NCBI GenBank assembly: GCA_030065205.1
Contig: JASJDN010000043.1
Span: forward strand, 1 to 41,410
DNA from: Crocosphaera sp.
GTDB lineage: Bacteria > Cyanobacteriota > Cyanobacteriia > Cyanobacteriales > Microcystaceae
DNA: 41,410 nt
Reading direction: 5' to 3'
Shown here: positions 9,040 through 19,443 of the stretch, piece by piece
Layout of the letters: every line of letters begins with the position of its first letter
Numbering within the stretch: position 1 is the first letter of the stretch
Position numbers and translations under genes: made by a program
The notes under the pieces: generated by a model
Told to the model about the DNA's origin: nothing
Database searches by the model: none
The model's input: only the letters and a program-made list of their open reading frames with translations

Positions 9040-12000
9040 TTAAACTTCTTCTTCTTGGAGGTCGTCGCTGGTTAATGATTCATAAGTAGGACGGTTGGGC
9101 GCACGACGTTGACTATCGATCATCAGGTCAACTTCTACATCCCGACTGGTTCCGTCGTCGGCGGTTTCTACTTTGTGAACGGCGATATCCAACCCTAACG
9201 ATTGTAATTCCCGCATTAACACTTTAAAGGATTCGGGGGTGCCTGGACGGGGAATGGGTTTCCCTTTGACAATCGCGTTTAACGCTTCATTTCGTCCCTG
9301 CATATCGTCGGATTTGACGGTTAACAGTTCTTGCAGGGTATAAGCGGCCCCATAGGCTTCTAATGCCCATACTTCCATTTCTCCGAACCGTTGTCCCCCT
9401 TGTTGGGCTTTACCACCGAGAGGTTGCTGTGTCACCAACGAATAAGGACCGGTAGAACGAGCATGAATTTTATCATCTACGAGGTGAACCAGTTTCAACA
9501 TATAGGCTTGACCTACGGTTACAGGGCGATCAAACTTTTCTCCAGTCCGTCCGTCGTAAACGTCTATTTTTCCAGGATGATCGGTATTGTACACCCAGTG
9601 TTTGCGGGGTTTTTTCGTCGCTTTTTCGAGTAATCCATGAACGGTTTTCCGTGATGATTCTTCTCCATACATTTCGTCAAAGGGAGTAATCTTAAACCGT
9701 ACGCCTAAGTTTTCTCCTGCCCAACCGAGAAGGCACTCAAACACTTGTCCTACGTTCATCCGAGAGGGAACCCCCAAAGGATTTAAAACGATATCCATGG
9801 GACGGCCATCGGGTAAATAGGGCATATCTTCGATGGGTAAAATACGGGAGATAATTCCTTTATTCCCATGTCGTCCTGCCATTTTATCCCCAACTTGGAT
9901 CTTGCGTTTTTGGGCGACATAAACCCTGACTACCATATTGGCCCCTGGGGGCAGTTCGTCCCCTTGTTCACGGGTAAACACCCGCACATCAACCACCCGG
10001 CCTTTTTCTCCGTTGGGAACCCGTAAGGAATTATCCCGCACGTCTCTGGCTTTTTCCCCAAAAATCGCTCGTAGTAGTTTTTCTTCTGGGGGTTGATCGG
10101 ATTCTCCTTTGGGGGTCACTTTCCCTACCAAAATGTCTCCTGCTTCTACCCAGGCCCCAATGCGGATAATGCCCTGTTCATCTAGGTTTCTGAGGGAATC
10201 TTCCCCTACGTTGGGAATTTCACGGGTGATTTCTTCGGGTCCGAGTTTGGTTTGACGGGCTTCGATTTCAAATTTTTCGACGTGAATACTGGTATAAACG
10301 TCGTCGTATACCAATCGTTCACTGATTAAAATCGCGTCTTCGTAGTTATAGCCTTCCCAGGGCATATAAGCGACTAAAATGTTTTGGCCGAGGGCTAGTT
10401 CTCCCCCTTCTGTGGCTGAACCATCGGCTAATACTTGACCGGGTACCACATCTTCTCCTACGTAAACCAATGGCCGTTGATTTAAACAGGTATCTTGGTT
10501 GGACCGTTGATATTTTTGTAGGATGTATTGAATTTCTTTGCCAACTTTTTCGTGGCCTTCTGGTCCTGTTACCCTGACGCGAATTTCATTAGCATCGGCG
10601 TAGGTAACAATGCCTTCAGTTCTCGATACAATGACCATCCCTGAGTCTCGAGCTGCTTGTGCCTCTAAACCCGTTCCCACTAAAGGACGTTCTGGCCGCA
10701 ATAGAGGAACGGCTTGCCGTTGCATATTAGACCCCATCAAAGCACGGTTCGCGTCATCGTGTTCGAGGAAGGGAATCATGGAAGTCGCCACAGAAATAAT
10801 CTGTACGGGGGAAACGGCGACATAATCCACTTGATCGGGGCTAGTAATGAAGAATTCTTGCCGATAACGGGTGGGAACGGCGTTTCCTAAGATGTTACCT
10901 TCTTCATCGGTGCTGATGTCCCCCGGGGCAACCCGTAGGTCGTCTTCTTCGTCGGCGGTAAGATATACTGGGTCTAAATCTCTTCTTACGCGACCGTCTT
11001 CGACGCGGTAATACGGGGTTTCAATAAATCCGTATTGGTTAACCCGTGCGTAGGTAGCCAAGGAACCAATTAAACCAGCGTTGGGACCTTCTGGCGTTTC
11101 TACGGGACAAATACGCCCATGATGGGAAGGGTGAATGTCTCGCACCGCAAACCCTGCCCGTTCTCTGGTCAGTCCCCCAGGCCCTAAAGCGGAAATCCGT
11201 CGTTTATGGGTTAATTCGGCTAAGGGGTTGGTTTGGTCCATAAATTGGGACAACTGAGATGACCCAAAGAACTCTTTAATGGCAGCCACTAAGGGCTTAG
11301 GATTGACCAAGGAAGCAGGGGTCAGACTATCGGACTCACTGACGGTCATTCTTTCTCGAATAATCCGTTCTAGGCGGTTTAAACCGACTCTGACTTGGTT
11401 TTGCAGCAGTTCTCCCACAGACCTTACCCGACGGTTGCCGAGGTGATCGATGTCGTCGACGGTACCAATATCAAATTCTAGGTTAATCAGATAATCGATC
11501 GCTGACAAGATATCTTCGGGACGTAAGACACGGGTGACATCTGGGGCATTTAAGCGTAATTTTTTGTTGAGTTTATAGCGGCCAACTCGTCCTAAGTCAT
11601 ACCGTTTACTGTCAAAAAAGCGAGATTCTAGTAGTTGTTGTCCACCACTGACAGTAGGGGGTTCCCCTGGTCTCAGTTTCCGATACAATTCCAGTAATGC
11701 GTCTTCTTCTGAGGGGTTCCCTTCTTTGTCTAGGGTTCGTTGGTAAAATTCGGGGTGACGCAGAGAGTCTAATATTTCATTATCGCTGAGGCCAATGGCT
11801 TTTAAGAGGACTTGAGCGGATAGTTTACGGGTTTTATCGATTCTTACCCAAACTAAGCCGTTTTTATCGGTTTCAAATTTTAACCATGCCCCTCGGTTGG
11901 GTATTAAGGAAGCAGAGTAAGTCCGTCGTCCGTTTTTGTCGGTTTCTGCTTTATAATAAACCCCTGGAGAACGAACGATCTGGTTAACGATCACCCGTTC

Positions 12001-12354
12001 TGCCCCGTTGATAATGAAGGTTCCCCGGTCAGTCATTAGGGGTAAGTCCCCAATAAACACTTCTTGTTCTTTAATTTCTCCCGTTTCTTTGTTCATTAAA
12101 CGGGTGGGAACGTACATTTGGACGGAATAGCTGGCATCCCGTCGCTTGGCTTCATCTACGTCGTATTTGGGTTCTTTTAATTTATAATTTTCTCCTAAGA
12201 AGTGTAGTTCTAATTTTCCTGTATAGTCGGTGATAGGGGAAAAGCTATTGAGTTCTTCTATTAGTCCTTCTTCGAGAAACCAACGAAAACTCGCATGTTG
12301 AATTTCAATCAGGTCAGGAAGTAAATTATAGTTATAGATAAGATTAGTAGTCAT
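9040..12354 (-). CDS. rpoB: DNA-directed RNA polymerase beta subunit (RpoB)
   Basis: A 1104-aa beta subunit of the usual cyanobacterial length. Visible landmarks are the rifampicin-pocket region around [18 protein letters not shown], the segment [20 protein letters not shown], the nucleotide-binding [12 protein letters not shown], and the C-terminal region with [20 protein letters not shown]. It is the catalytic partner of beta', gamma and alpha subunits. It lies 37 bp downstream of tatD and upstream of rpoC2 on the same strand, which suggests one transcription unit. The rifampicin region shows the wild-type-like [13 protein letters not shown] pattern. Confidence 0.98.
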   Translation of the reverse strand: MTTNLIYNYNLLPDLIEIQHASFRWFLEEGLIEELNSFSPITDYTGKLELHFLGENYKLKEPKYDVDEAKRRDASYSVQMYVPTRLMNKETGEIKEQEVFIGDLPLMTDRGTFIINGAERVIVNQIVRSPGVYYKAETDKNGRRTYSASLIPNRGAWLKFETDKNGLVWVRIDKTRKLSAQVLLKAIGLSDNEILDSLRHPEFYQRTLDKEGNPSEEDALLELYRKLRPGEPPTVSGGQQLLESRFFDSKRYDLGRVGRYKLNKKLRLNAPDVTRVLRPEDILSAIDYLINLEFDIGTVDDIDHLGNRRVRSVGELLQNQVRVGLNRLERIIRERMTVSESDSLTPASLVNPKPLVAAIKEFFGSSQLSQFMDQTNPLAELTHKRRISALGPGGLTRERAGFAVRDIHPSHHGRICPVETPEGPNAGLIGSLATYARVNQYGFIETPYYRVEDGRVRRDLDPVYLTADEEDDLRVAPGDISTDEEGNILGNAVPTRYRQEFFITSPDQVDYVAVSPVQIISVATSMIPFLEHDDANRALMGSNMQRQAVPLLRPERPLVGTGLEAQAARDSGMVIVSRTEGIVTYADANEIRVRVTGPEGHEKVGKEIQYILQKYQRSNQDTCLNQRPLVYVGEDVVPGQVLADGSATEGGELALGQNILVAYMPWEGYNYEDAILISERLVYDDVYTSIHVEKFEIEARQTKLGPEEITREIPNVGEDSLRNLDEQGIIRIGAWVEAGDILVGKVTPKGESDQPPEEKLLRAIFGEKARDVRDNSLRVPNGEKGRVVDVRVFTREQGDELPPGANMVVRVYVAQKRKIQVGDKMAGRHGNKGIISRILPIEDMPYLPDGRPMDIVLNPLGVPSRMNVGQVFECLLGWAGENLGVRFKITPFDEMYGEESSRKTVHGLLEKATKKPRKHWVYNTDHPGKIDVYDGRTGEKFDRPVTVGQAYMLKLVHLVDDKIHARSTGPYSLVTQQPLGGKAQQGGQRFGEMEVWALEAYGAAYTLQELLTVKSDDMQGRNEALNAIVKGKPIPRPGTPESFKVLMRELQSLGLDIAVHKVETADDGTSRDVEVDLMIDSQRRAPNRPTYESLTSDDLQEEEV

Positions 12355-12391
12355 AGTTTGCTCAATTTGCCGTTGTTATGGGGTAAGCCGG

Positions 12392-13177
12392 TCAAATATT
12401 CAGGGATAGGTTAAACAGTTGACAAGCGTTAGCAGTGGTCTGTTGGGCTAGGGTTTCTAAAGGAACGTTGCGTAATTTGGCCAAAAATTCAGCAACATGG
12501 CGAACATTGGCGGGTTCGTTCCGTTTTCCTCGTTTGGGTACCGGCGCTAAAAAAGGACAGTCTGTTTCAATTAAGAGGCGATCATCGGGGACTATTTTGG
12601 CACTGTCTTGGATGGTTTTGGCGTTTTTGAAGGTAACTACGCCACTGAAACTGATATAAAACCCCAGGTCCAAAAACCATTGTGTTTCTTCTGGTGTTCC
12701 GCTCCAACAGTGCATAACCCCTTTGACTTGACCTTTTTTTTGCCAAAATAATTCTAAGACATCTTTTAGGTTTTGTGCCGCCTCTCGACAATGAATGATA
12801 ACGGGTTTTTGCAGTTGGTGAGCAATCTCCAGTTGTGCTTGTAGCACTTTCTGTTGTTGTTGCTGGTTGCTGGCTTTGTAAAAGTCTAATCCCATTTCTC
12901 CAATGGCTACTACCCGTTGATCCGATTTAGCATAGTTTAATATTTCCGTCCCCGTGGTCGTTGTCCATTTGTCAGCGTCTAATGGGTGTAACCCAACCGC
13001 AAAGGATAGGTTTCCAAAGCGATCAGCTAATCCTTGAATCGTGGGAAATTCTTTCGGTTCTACACAAGAATGCACTAAATGGACAACTTCTGCTTGTTGC
13101 CAACGATTTTTGATGTCTTCGAGATCAGGCTCAAACACATCAAAATTAATATGAACATGGGTGTCTATTAGTTGCAT
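12392..13177 (-). CDS. tatD: TatD family metal-dependent hydrolase / DNase
   Basis: A 261-aa TIM-barrel amidohydrolase of the TatD family. Metal ligands are visible: DTHVHINF at the N-terminus, GEMGLDFYK in the middle, HCREA and HCWSG, and the late Asp in ETDCPFLAP. Family members are 3'-5' DNases and general phosphoesterases. The gene ends 37 bp before rpoB and follows rpsT by 170 bp, the order also known from Synechocystis. It is likely to be cotranscribed with rpoB. Confidence 0.93.
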   Translation of the reverse strand: MQLIDTHVHINFDVFEPDLEDIKNRWQQAEVVHLVHSCVEPKEFPTIQGLADRFGNLSFAVGLHPLDADKWTTTTGTEILNYAKSDQRVVAIGEMGLDFYKASNQQQQQKVLQAQLEIAHQLQKPVIIHCREAAQNLKDVLELFWQKKGQVKGVMHCWSGTPEETQWFLDLGFYISFSGVVTFKNAKTIQDSAKIVPDDRLLIETDCPFLAPVPKRGKRNEPANVRHVAEFLAKLRNVPLETLAQQTTANACQLFNLSLNI

Positions 13178-13213
13178 TGGCCTCCTCGGCTTTGGTCATG
13201 TCATTTGATAATG

Positions 13214-13255
13214 GATAATTAATGTTGGCTCTGTTAGGCGTTGCTGTTAATTATC
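13214..13255. repeat. Inverted repeat between rpsT and tatD
   Basis: gataattaa at 13214-13222 is complementary to ttaattatc at 13247-13255, with imperfect extensions on both sides. It lies just upstream of tatD. Its arms share the aattaa core with the rpoB-rpoC2 repeat, so both may belong to one family of dispersed foldback repeats. Confidence 0.45.
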
Positions 13256-13347
13256 TCTTATCCGTAATTTAAGAAGTCCAATGATTAGGATAAACGCTTC
13301 TACCATTTTATCTTCAAAAACGACCGAGTTACTGAGGTTTGACCGAT

Positions 13348-13647
<300 letters not shown>

Positions 13648-13779
13648 TTATCCAGAAGAGGTTTGCTAGGTACAATAGTTATTATTGCTATCGGATTCAA
13701 TATTATAGCAAGTTTTGATCGGGTTTGGCAACTGATTGACTGGTGTTTAAAGAATATGTTTAGATCCTGTCTGAACCAT

Positions 13780-14880
13780 TTAATGGTACATCACTTGTTC
13801 TAAAGTTGCTTGCATGATGTCAGTGGTTTGAGCAAAAACACTAAAAACGAGAGCTTCTCTATATACCCTTTGAGCAGGATGATTCGCATAATTGGCAGCC
13901 CCGCTAGACACAGTTACCGCAGCTTGGGAACATCTTTGAGCTAAATTAATTGACCACACTCTTAAGGCTAAATCATCCGCAAAAGAACGGTTATCAGTTT
14001 GAATGGCTTTTCTGATTTTACTGTGACAAATATGCCATTCTTCATCAAGATGATTATAGGCTTCTTCAATAAAATCAAGCGGTTTGGTTTCTACTACTTT
14101 TTTAACAATATTAAGTCCCGCTTTAGCACAACCTAAGACTAAAAAGCTGGGATAAAGAACCACTTTTTTGTCATTGTCATGAATCGCTCCTACTTGATCA
14201 ATAGAAACGATATTTTCCGCAGGTAAAAAATAATGTTCAAACGTAGCAGTTACCGTATTAGTTGACTGCATGGCTCCCAATTGCATTGGCTCACTAAACC
14301 TGACTTGAGACGATGGCGTAAAAGGCACAATTCCTCTAATTTCTTGGCCATTCGGTAAAGTGGCTCCTAAGATAAAATAATCAAAAAAATTAAACCCTGT
14401 AATCCAAGGAATCTGCCCATTGATCTCATATCCACTCTCAATAGGAGTGGCTGTTATCATGGGTTTTCCCGTTCGTCGTAATTGAGAAAAGCCCAAGCCA
14501 CATAATAAATTTTCTTTAACAATTCGAGGTAAATATTGTTGTTTTAAAGCCTTATTTTCACTCTTGATGATCCCATTGACAGCCCCTTGATGTTGCAGTT
14601 GTAAAAAACCTAACGCACCGGAATATTGAGCCAGTAATTGTTGCAGCAGATAAAAGGTTTCTAAGTCTAACCCTAACCCTCCCCAAGATTGAGGAATTCT
14701 AACCGATAATAAGGACTGTTCAATTAAACCTTGTAACACCTTTTTTAACGCATCAGGGGATTGATCGATTTCGGTGGCAAAAGGAGCAACATCGTTTTGT
14801 AAATAGGATTCTATCCTCTCTAAAAAATTATCTAAATCGTTAACTAGAGCATGATTATTAATTGCTTTGGAGATAGACAT
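13780..14880 (-). CDS. Acyl-CoA dehydrogenase-like flavoprotein
   Basis: A protein of about 366 aa when started at the ATG at 14880 (MSISKAINN), which fits better than an upstream start at 14910. The fold order matches acyl-CoA dehydrogenases: N-terminal helical domain (IPQSWGGLGLDLETFYLLQQ), middle beta domain (CGLGFSQLRR, GYEINGQIPWITGFNFFDYF) and C-terminal helical domain. The usual catalytic glutamate is not obvious by eye and some binding motifs are degenerate, so the substrate may not be a standard acyl-CoA. Relatives include nitroalkane oxidases, DszC-type monooxygenases and desaturating enzymes. Cyanobacteria generally lack beta-oxidation, so the role is open. It is divergent from the malic enzyme gene. 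Confidence 0.7.
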   Translation of the reverse strand: MSISKAINNHALVNDLDNFLERIESYLQNDVAPFATEIDQSPDALKKVLQGLIEQSLLSVRIPQSWGGLGLDLETFYLLQQLLAQYSGALGFLQLQHQGAVNGIIKSENKALKQQYLPRIVKENLLCGLGFSQLRRTGKPMITATPIESGYEINGQIPWITGFNFFDYFILGATLPNGQEIRGIVPFTPSSQVRFSEPMQLGAMQSTNTVTATFEHYFLPAENIVSIDQVGAIHDNDKKVVLYPSFLVLGCAKAGLNIVKKVVETKPLDFIEEAYNHLDEEWHICHSKIRKAIQTDNRSFADDLALRVWSINLAQRCSQAAVTVSSGAANYANHPAQRVYREALVFSVFAQTTDIMQATLEQVMYH

Positions 14881-15091
14881 AGACTTATATTTCAAAAAGA
14901 ACACCCACAATTCTTGGACACAGTAACTGTCTTAAGTTTAGCTTCTAATTGATCCCTCTCCATAGCCAAGAAATTAAACTATTATGCAAAGAATGAGAAC
15001 AACCGGATTCCAGGTATAGACTAAAAGGGACGAAGAGATAACTAGAAAGGGAGAGACTGTCAATCTCTCTGGATAAGAGTTAAGGAGTTAC

Positions 15092-16483
15092 ATGGCAAAC
15101 CTCAACCCAACGGCAAGTTATAGTCTTGCATTAACCATCGAATTACCCAATATCGCAGGAACCCTGGCCAACGTTACTCAGGCTATTGCAGGGGCCCAAG
15201 GAAGTTTAGGAGAAATTTCTTTAATCGAGCATAACCTGAAAATTACGCAACGGGAAATCACCATCGAAGCTTCTAGCGAAGAACACGCCGAAACCATTGT
15301 CTGTGCCGTCAGAGAGATTCCCAACGTAAAAATCCTCAAAGTCTCCGATCGCACGTTTGAACTCCATCGTAAGGGTAAAATTACGGTACAAAGCCGTCTT
15401 CCCCTCCATTCTCAAGGGGACTTAGCCATGGCCTATACTCCAGGGGTGGGCCGTATTTGTAAAGCGATCGCCCGTGAGCCGGCGGAAGTTTATAATCTTA
15501 CCATCAAACATAATACCGTAGCCGTGGTCACCGATGGCAGTGCAGTGTTAGGACTAGGAAACCTCGGTCCCGAAGCCGCTTTACCCGTCATGGAAGGGAA
15601 AGCCATGTTATTTAAAGAATTTGCCGGCGTGGATGCTTTTCCTATCTGTTTAGCCACTCAAGACACAGAAGAAATTATTGAAACCGTTAAACGCATCGCC
15701 CCAGTGTTTGGTGGGATCAATTTAGAGGATATTGCAGCCCCCCGTTGCTTTGAAATTGAAAAACGATTACGTCAAGAACTGGATATTCCTGTGTTCCACG
15801 ATGATCAACACGGGACAGCGATCGTTACCTTAGCGGCTTTATTTAATGCCCTGAAATTAGTCCAGAAGCCCTTAGAAGAGGTGCGTATCGTCATTAACGG
15901 GGCCGGGGCTGCTGGGGTGGCCATCGCCGCCTTATTGCGAAATGCTGGGGCAACCACCATCTGGCTGTGTGACTCGAAAGGCTTAATTTCCCACAGTCGC
16001 ACCGATCTTAACCCGCAAAAACAAGCCTATGCGGTGAGTGCCACTGGTACCTTAGCCGATGCTATGCAGGGGGCTGATGTCTTTTTAGGGGTGAGTGCGC
16101 CGGGAGTGGTAACCCCAGAAATGGTGCGATCGATGAGCAAAGATCCCATTGTGTTTGCCATGGCTAACCCCATTCCTGAAATTCAACCGGAATTGGTGAT
16201 GAAGGATGTGGCGGTGATGGCCACGGGACGCAGTGACTATCCTAATCAGATTAACAATGTGTTGGCCTTTCCTGGGGTGTTTCGAGGGGCCCTCGATTGT
16301 CACGCTAAAAATATTACTGAGCATATGTATTTAGAAGCCGCTAAAGCGATCGCTTCTTTGGTCAATCCTAGTCAATTAAATGCTGAACATATTATCCCGT
16401 CTGTGTTTGATGAGCGAGTGTCTCATGCTGTGGCTAGTGCCGTAGAATTGGCGGCCCGAGAGGATGGGGTTGCCATTCAATAG
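15092..16483 (+). CDS. me: NAD(P)-dependent malic enzyme with N-terminal ACT domain
   Basis: A 463-aa protein. Residues 1-95 form an ACT regulatory domain (SLALTIELPNIAGTLANVTQ). The malic enzyme N-domain follows with AYTPGVGRICKAI and VMEGKAMLFKEFAGVDAFPI, metal-binding IDLE-type GGINLEDIAAPRCFEIE, FHDDQHGTAIVTLAAL, and a Rossmann NAD(P) fingerprint GAGAAGVAIAALL. It converts malate to pyruvate, CO2 and reduced pyridine nucleotide. The ACT domain suggests control by a small ligand such as an amino acid. A good Shine-Dalgarno (aaggag) stands seven bases before the ATG. It is monocistronic and ends at a strong hairpin shared with the convergent cyclase gene. Confidence 0.93.
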   Translation: MANLNPTASYSLALTIELPNIAGTLANVTQAIAGAQGSLGEISLIEHNLKITQREITIEASSEEHAETIVCAVREIPNVKILKVSDRTFELHRKGKITVQSRLPLHSQGDLAMAYTPGVGRICKAIAREPAEVYNLTIKHNTVAVVTDGSAVLGLGNLGPEAALPVMEGKAMLFKEFAGVDAFPICLATQDTEEIIETVKRIAPVFGGINLEDIAAPRCFEIEKRLRQELDIPVFHDDQHGTAIVTLAALFNALKLVQKPLEEVRIVINGAGAAGVAIAALLRNAGATTIWLCDSKGLISHSRTDLNPQKQAYAVSATGTLADAMQGADVFLGVSAPGVVTPEMVRSMSKDPIVFAMANPIPEIQPELVMKDVAVMATGRSDYPNQINNVLAFPGVFRGALDCHAKNITEHMYLEAAKAIASLVNPSQLNAEHIIPSVFDERVSHAVASAVELAAREDGVAIQ

Positions 16484-16497
16484 TTTTGATCCATTTT

Positions 16498-16526
16498 CTA
16501 GGGACGGAATCAGATTCCGTCCCTAG
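16498..16526. terminator. Hairpin between malic enzyme and lycopene cyclase
   Basis: ctagggacggaat and attccgtccctag form a perfect 13-bp stem around a 3-nt loop, between two convergent genes and overlapping the stop of the minus-strand gene. There is no long T-run, so it may act as a bidirectional transcript-end hairpin. Confidence 0.6.
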
Positions 16527-18523
16527 TTAACATTCAAACTCCGCTGAAAACTCAGTAAACGCAACCACAGGGAAGGATAACGCTGTTGTAACCCGTGGGG
16601 AAGTTGTTTTAAGAGTGGGGAAAACCAGGAAGCAAACAGCAAATTTTTGAAGCTATCACCCGTAAACTCAAAATAAGAGCCAAGCCAGCGAATTAAGTCT
16701 TTATTTCCAGCCATTTCCCAAATCCACAGTAATAAGGCAGGGTTTTTTCGGGCAGCTTTTAACGCCAGTCGGGTAAACATTAACCAGGTTGTCTTATCCT
16801 TGATAAAGGTATCAGCCACTTCGGGAGGAGAGTCAGCCAAGAGACCAAAAAAGGTGTTTAACATGGCATTAATACGCTGTGGCGGTAAGCTTTTACCGGT
16901 AGGAACCATCATCCCTTTAGAAAATAACCAAGTGACTGCGATATTGCTTTGATAAGCTCGAATTTGGTTCAAATCTTTAGCGTGTAATAAATCGTGTTTT
17001 AAACAAAAGTCTAATAAATGGGTTAATTTGTCTAAATTTCGCACTAAAGAACCAAAACCAGTGAAAATAAGAGGAGATTGTAGGGATGCTGCGTCTCCGA
17101 TCGCTAACAGACGATCAAAAGCCACTGTGCGATCGCTTTTACTGACACTAAAATGGCCAGGAATATAACCAAAAGTCGGCTTTTTCCACGTCAATTTTTC
17201 GAGATCACAACGACGATATTCTGACAAAATATGGAAAAAATCTTCATACATTTCCAATAAAGAACCCGGGTTATCGGGATGAACTTCATGGTAATGAAAC
17301 AGATAAAAGGTTAACTCATCCCCGTCTCCTGGAAACAATTCCCAAATTAATTGTCTCCCACGAGAAATATCACCATGAGAATTTAAAACATCACCGTATT
17401 GATGATCCCAAACTTCGGGAGAAAATCCTTCAATAATTGCCCCAACGGTAGGACAAACGCTATTGAATGTCCGTTTACCGTTCAATTGCCAAGCAATAGG
17501 GGAAGCGGTTCCCATTGCGTCAATTAATAATCTTCCTCGAATTTCTTTAGTTTCTGTTGTTTCTAAATTAACAACACTAACAGTTACCCCATCGGGATCA
17601 ACCTTACCTTTAATAAATTCAGTTTTGTCCCAAATTTCTCCCCCTGCCGCTTTTAATTTATTCCCACATAACGTCAAAAATTTAGTGGTATCAATGGCAA
17701 TATTTAAAACTTTCGGGGTATGTAACACATCTGCTTTTAAATGAGGTGGGTTATTGCCATCAAAAAACTTATTAAAGCCATCTACATATTCTTTAGCAAT
17801 AATAGATTCAAATTCATCAACCGTAAATAACCCCAAGTCAATTAAACTTTGAAATTCAGACCGAGAAATATTCCATTCACGGTTCATCCGTCCAAATACC
17901 AACCGTTCGACTAAGAGAACTCGATAGCCTAATTGTGCCATGACAGCAGCGTGAATGACCCCTAAAGCCCCGCCAACATAAATTAGGTCATAATGTGTGG
18001 TTGAAGATGGAGAGGGCTGAGTTTGTTGAAAAATAACCTGTTTCGGTTCTTGGGGATGTTTGACCCCGTCTCGCCATCGTTTTTCCCACCAATAGACCCG
18101 TTGTAAATCGGTGTCTCCTTGGGGCATTTTTCGGAAGAAATGCACGGTTTTAGGGTAATAAGGCTCTAAAGCTTCAAAAATTGAAGCAACAGAGGGATTT
18201 AAGTTCGGTAGCTGAGGATATTGTGGAGGAAATGCCTTTCTTATCTCATCTTCTAACTGACGACAAATTTTCCCTTGTGAGGGAAAGGGTTCATTTCCCC
18301 AACGAAAAATTTTCAGGTAAGTGGTTCGTTGGACCGACCAAAGAAAGATAGATAGTTCTGTTTCCCCTGCTGAGGAGGGAGAAACGTCAGCAATAATTTG
18401 TAAACGGAGTCCATCTGGTGTAATCTTCTTTATACCCGTTAGGGGAGTCCAATCCTTTTGTAACCAGCGACGAACTTCATCCGTTTTGGGGGTGGGAATT
18501 TCTAGATAAATGATTTCCTTCAT
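16523..18523 (-). CDS. cruA: CruA/CruP-family lycopene cyclase (FAD-dependent)
   Basis: A 666-aa flavoprotein. Residues 1-170 form a non-flavin N-terminal region. From residue 179 comes the dinucleotide-binding fold (YDLIYVGGALGVIHAAV, ending in LLVER at 203-207) and the family signature FGRMNREWNISRSEF. Later motifs include DAMGTASPIAWQLNG and LLAIGDAASLQSPLIFTGFG, typical of the FAD-binding C-part. CruA cyclises lycopene to beta-carotene in cyanobacteria lacking CrtL; CruP is a close paralogue with a different, protective role. The long N-terminal part favours CruA, but I cannot exclude CruP by eye. Monocistronic and convergent with the malic enzyme gene. Confidence 0.75.
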   Translation of the reverse strand: MKEIIYLEIPTPKTDEVRRWLQKDWTPLTGIKKITPDGLRLQIIADVSPSSAGETELSIFLWSVQRTTYLKIFRWGNEPFPSQGKICRQLEDEIRKAFPPQYPQLPNLNPSVASIFEALEPYYPKTVHFFRKMPQGDTDLQRVYWWEKRWRDGVKHPQEPKQVIFQQTQPSPSSTTHYDLIYVGGALGVIHAAVMAQLGYRVLLVERLVFGRMNREWNISRSEFQSLIDLGLFTVDEFESIIAKEYVDGFNKFFDGNNPPHLKADVLHTPKVLNIAIDTTKFLTLCGNKLKAAGGEIWDKTEFIKGKVDPDGVTVSVVNLETTETKEIRGRLLIDAMGTASPIAWQLNGKRTFNSVCPTVGAIIEGFSPEVWDHQYGDVLNSHGDISRGRQLIWELFPGDGDELTFYLFHYHEVHPDNPGSLLEMYEDFFHILSEYRRCDLEKLTWKKPTFGYIPGHFSVSKSDRTVAFDRLLAIGDAASLQSPLIFTGFGSLVRNLDKLTHLLDFCLKHDLLHAKDLNQIRAYQSNIAVTWLFSKGMMVPTGKSLPPQRINAMLNTFFGLLADSPPEVADTFIKDKTTWLMFTRLALKAARKNPALLLWIWEMAGNKDLIRWLGSYFEFTGDSFKNLLFASWFSPLLKQLPHGLQQRYPSLWLRLLSFQRSLNVN

Positions 18524-18669
18524 TGCGATATGTTAAGAAAAGCAAAATTAAGCAAAAGTACAGATTCCATTCGGTTGAAAATAAGCTAAACTTTCCGTTA
18601 CTGTATTCTGAGAGACACTTAAAAAAAGTTTACAATTTGTGATCGATTTAGACAATTAACGATACCCTT

Positions 18670-18903
18670 ATGCATTATCCCATTCCAGCGAGTCCAGAAG
18701 AAATATTTGCCCTTCGCAGTAAACCAGTTGATGAAGAAATGATTGCTGTTGCCATTACTGGAGTGGTTAATCTTGCCCGTTCTCAAGGACGTTCCTTAGA
18801 TGAGTTAACTGCCGAAGTCTTAGCAGATGATCCCTTGTTAGATGGGGTTCAACGTCGTTGGTTGAGTGATTTAGTTCGTCAAGCGTGGCAAGCGTTTCCC
18901 TAG
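18670..18903 (+). CDS. Small conserved cyanobacterial protein of unknown function
   Basis: A 77-aa, acidic and mostly helical protein (MHYPIPASPEEIFALRSKPV; ...QRRWLSDLVRQAWQAFP). It has no signal peptide, membrane segment or cysteine. The codon pattern and the tidy start after an AT-rich region argue that it is real. I recognise the style of a small cyanobacterial protein, not a named family. It is divergent from the lycopene cyclase gene and convergent with the anti-sigma-type ATPase gene. Confidence 0.7.
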   Translation: MHYPIPASPEEIFALRSKPVDEEMIAVAITGVVNLARSQGRSLDELTAEVLADDPLLDGVQRRWLSDLVRQAWQAFP

Positions 18904-18913
18904 TTGACCTACT

Positions 18914-18945
18914 CTCCCGTTAACCGCTACGCAGTGTAACGGGAG
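18914..18945. terminator. Hairpin between convergent genes, resembles an IS605 end
   Basis: ctcccgtta and taacgggag form a perfect 9-bp stem with a 14-nt loop, 11 bp after the stop of the 77-aa gene and before the stop of the convergent gene. On the minus strand it reads cgggag then TCAA at 18907-18904, like the two IS605-type right ends in this window. It may be a terminator or a relict transposon end. Confidence 0.45.
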
Positions 18946-18975
18946 TCCTAGGCGCAACATTAAGATAGGTAGCTT

Positions 18976-19443
18976 TTACTGGGTGATTAAGCATTTTTTC
19001 ATTTTTAAACAATTTCTCTGATGGTCAACTCGAATATAGTCTAATTCATCCGTCAATTTATCCATAAAAAAGAGACCGCGATCGCTTTCGAGGTCTAGGG
19101 GATGAACCTTCTGCTGTTGCAGTTCCGTTAATTTGGCTTTTAAATCAAAAAAAGGACCTTGGTTCCAGACAAGAATATCAACCCAAGTTCGATAAAAATT
19201 AACATTAATAATAATGGGAACGGTTGCCGGTAAAGTTTCGTGGGCATAGAGAACAGTATTGGTAAACCCTTCAGATAAGGCCAGTTTACATTCCCATAAT
19301 ACTTTGGGGGCTAGATAAGGCTTAGCAATAGTTTCAAACCAAACTAAAATGTTTTCTAAGGCCACAATTTCAGTCTGAACGGTGAGTTGAAATGGCTTGA
19401 GTAAAGACTGATGTTTCTTATTGGGATGATTAGACTGCACCAC
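18976..19443 (-). CDS. RsbW-like anti-sigma factor / serine kinase ATPase (HATPase_c)
   Basis: A 155-aa single-domain GHKL ATPase. The N-box reads ALSEGFTNTVLYAH (residues 55-68), with the Mg-binding Asn; the G1-like segment is NQGPFFD (94-100), and DRGLFFMDKL (121-130) resembles the G2 glycine box. Single-domain proteins of this kind phosphorylate STAS proteins or bind sigma factors in partner switching. Its start overlaps the end of the upstream STAS/sugar-transferase gene by 14 bp, so the two are translationally linked. I infer that it controls or reads the STAS domain of that fusion. No sigma factor gene is present here. Confidence 0.8.
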   Translation of the reverse strand: MVQSNHPNKKHQSLLKPFQLTVQTEIVALENILVWFETIAKPYLAPKVLWECKLALSEGFTNTVLYAHETLPATVPIIINVNFYRTWVDILVWNQGPFFDLKAKLTELQQQKVHPLDLESDRGLFFMDKLTDELDYIRVDHQRNCLKMKKCLITQ

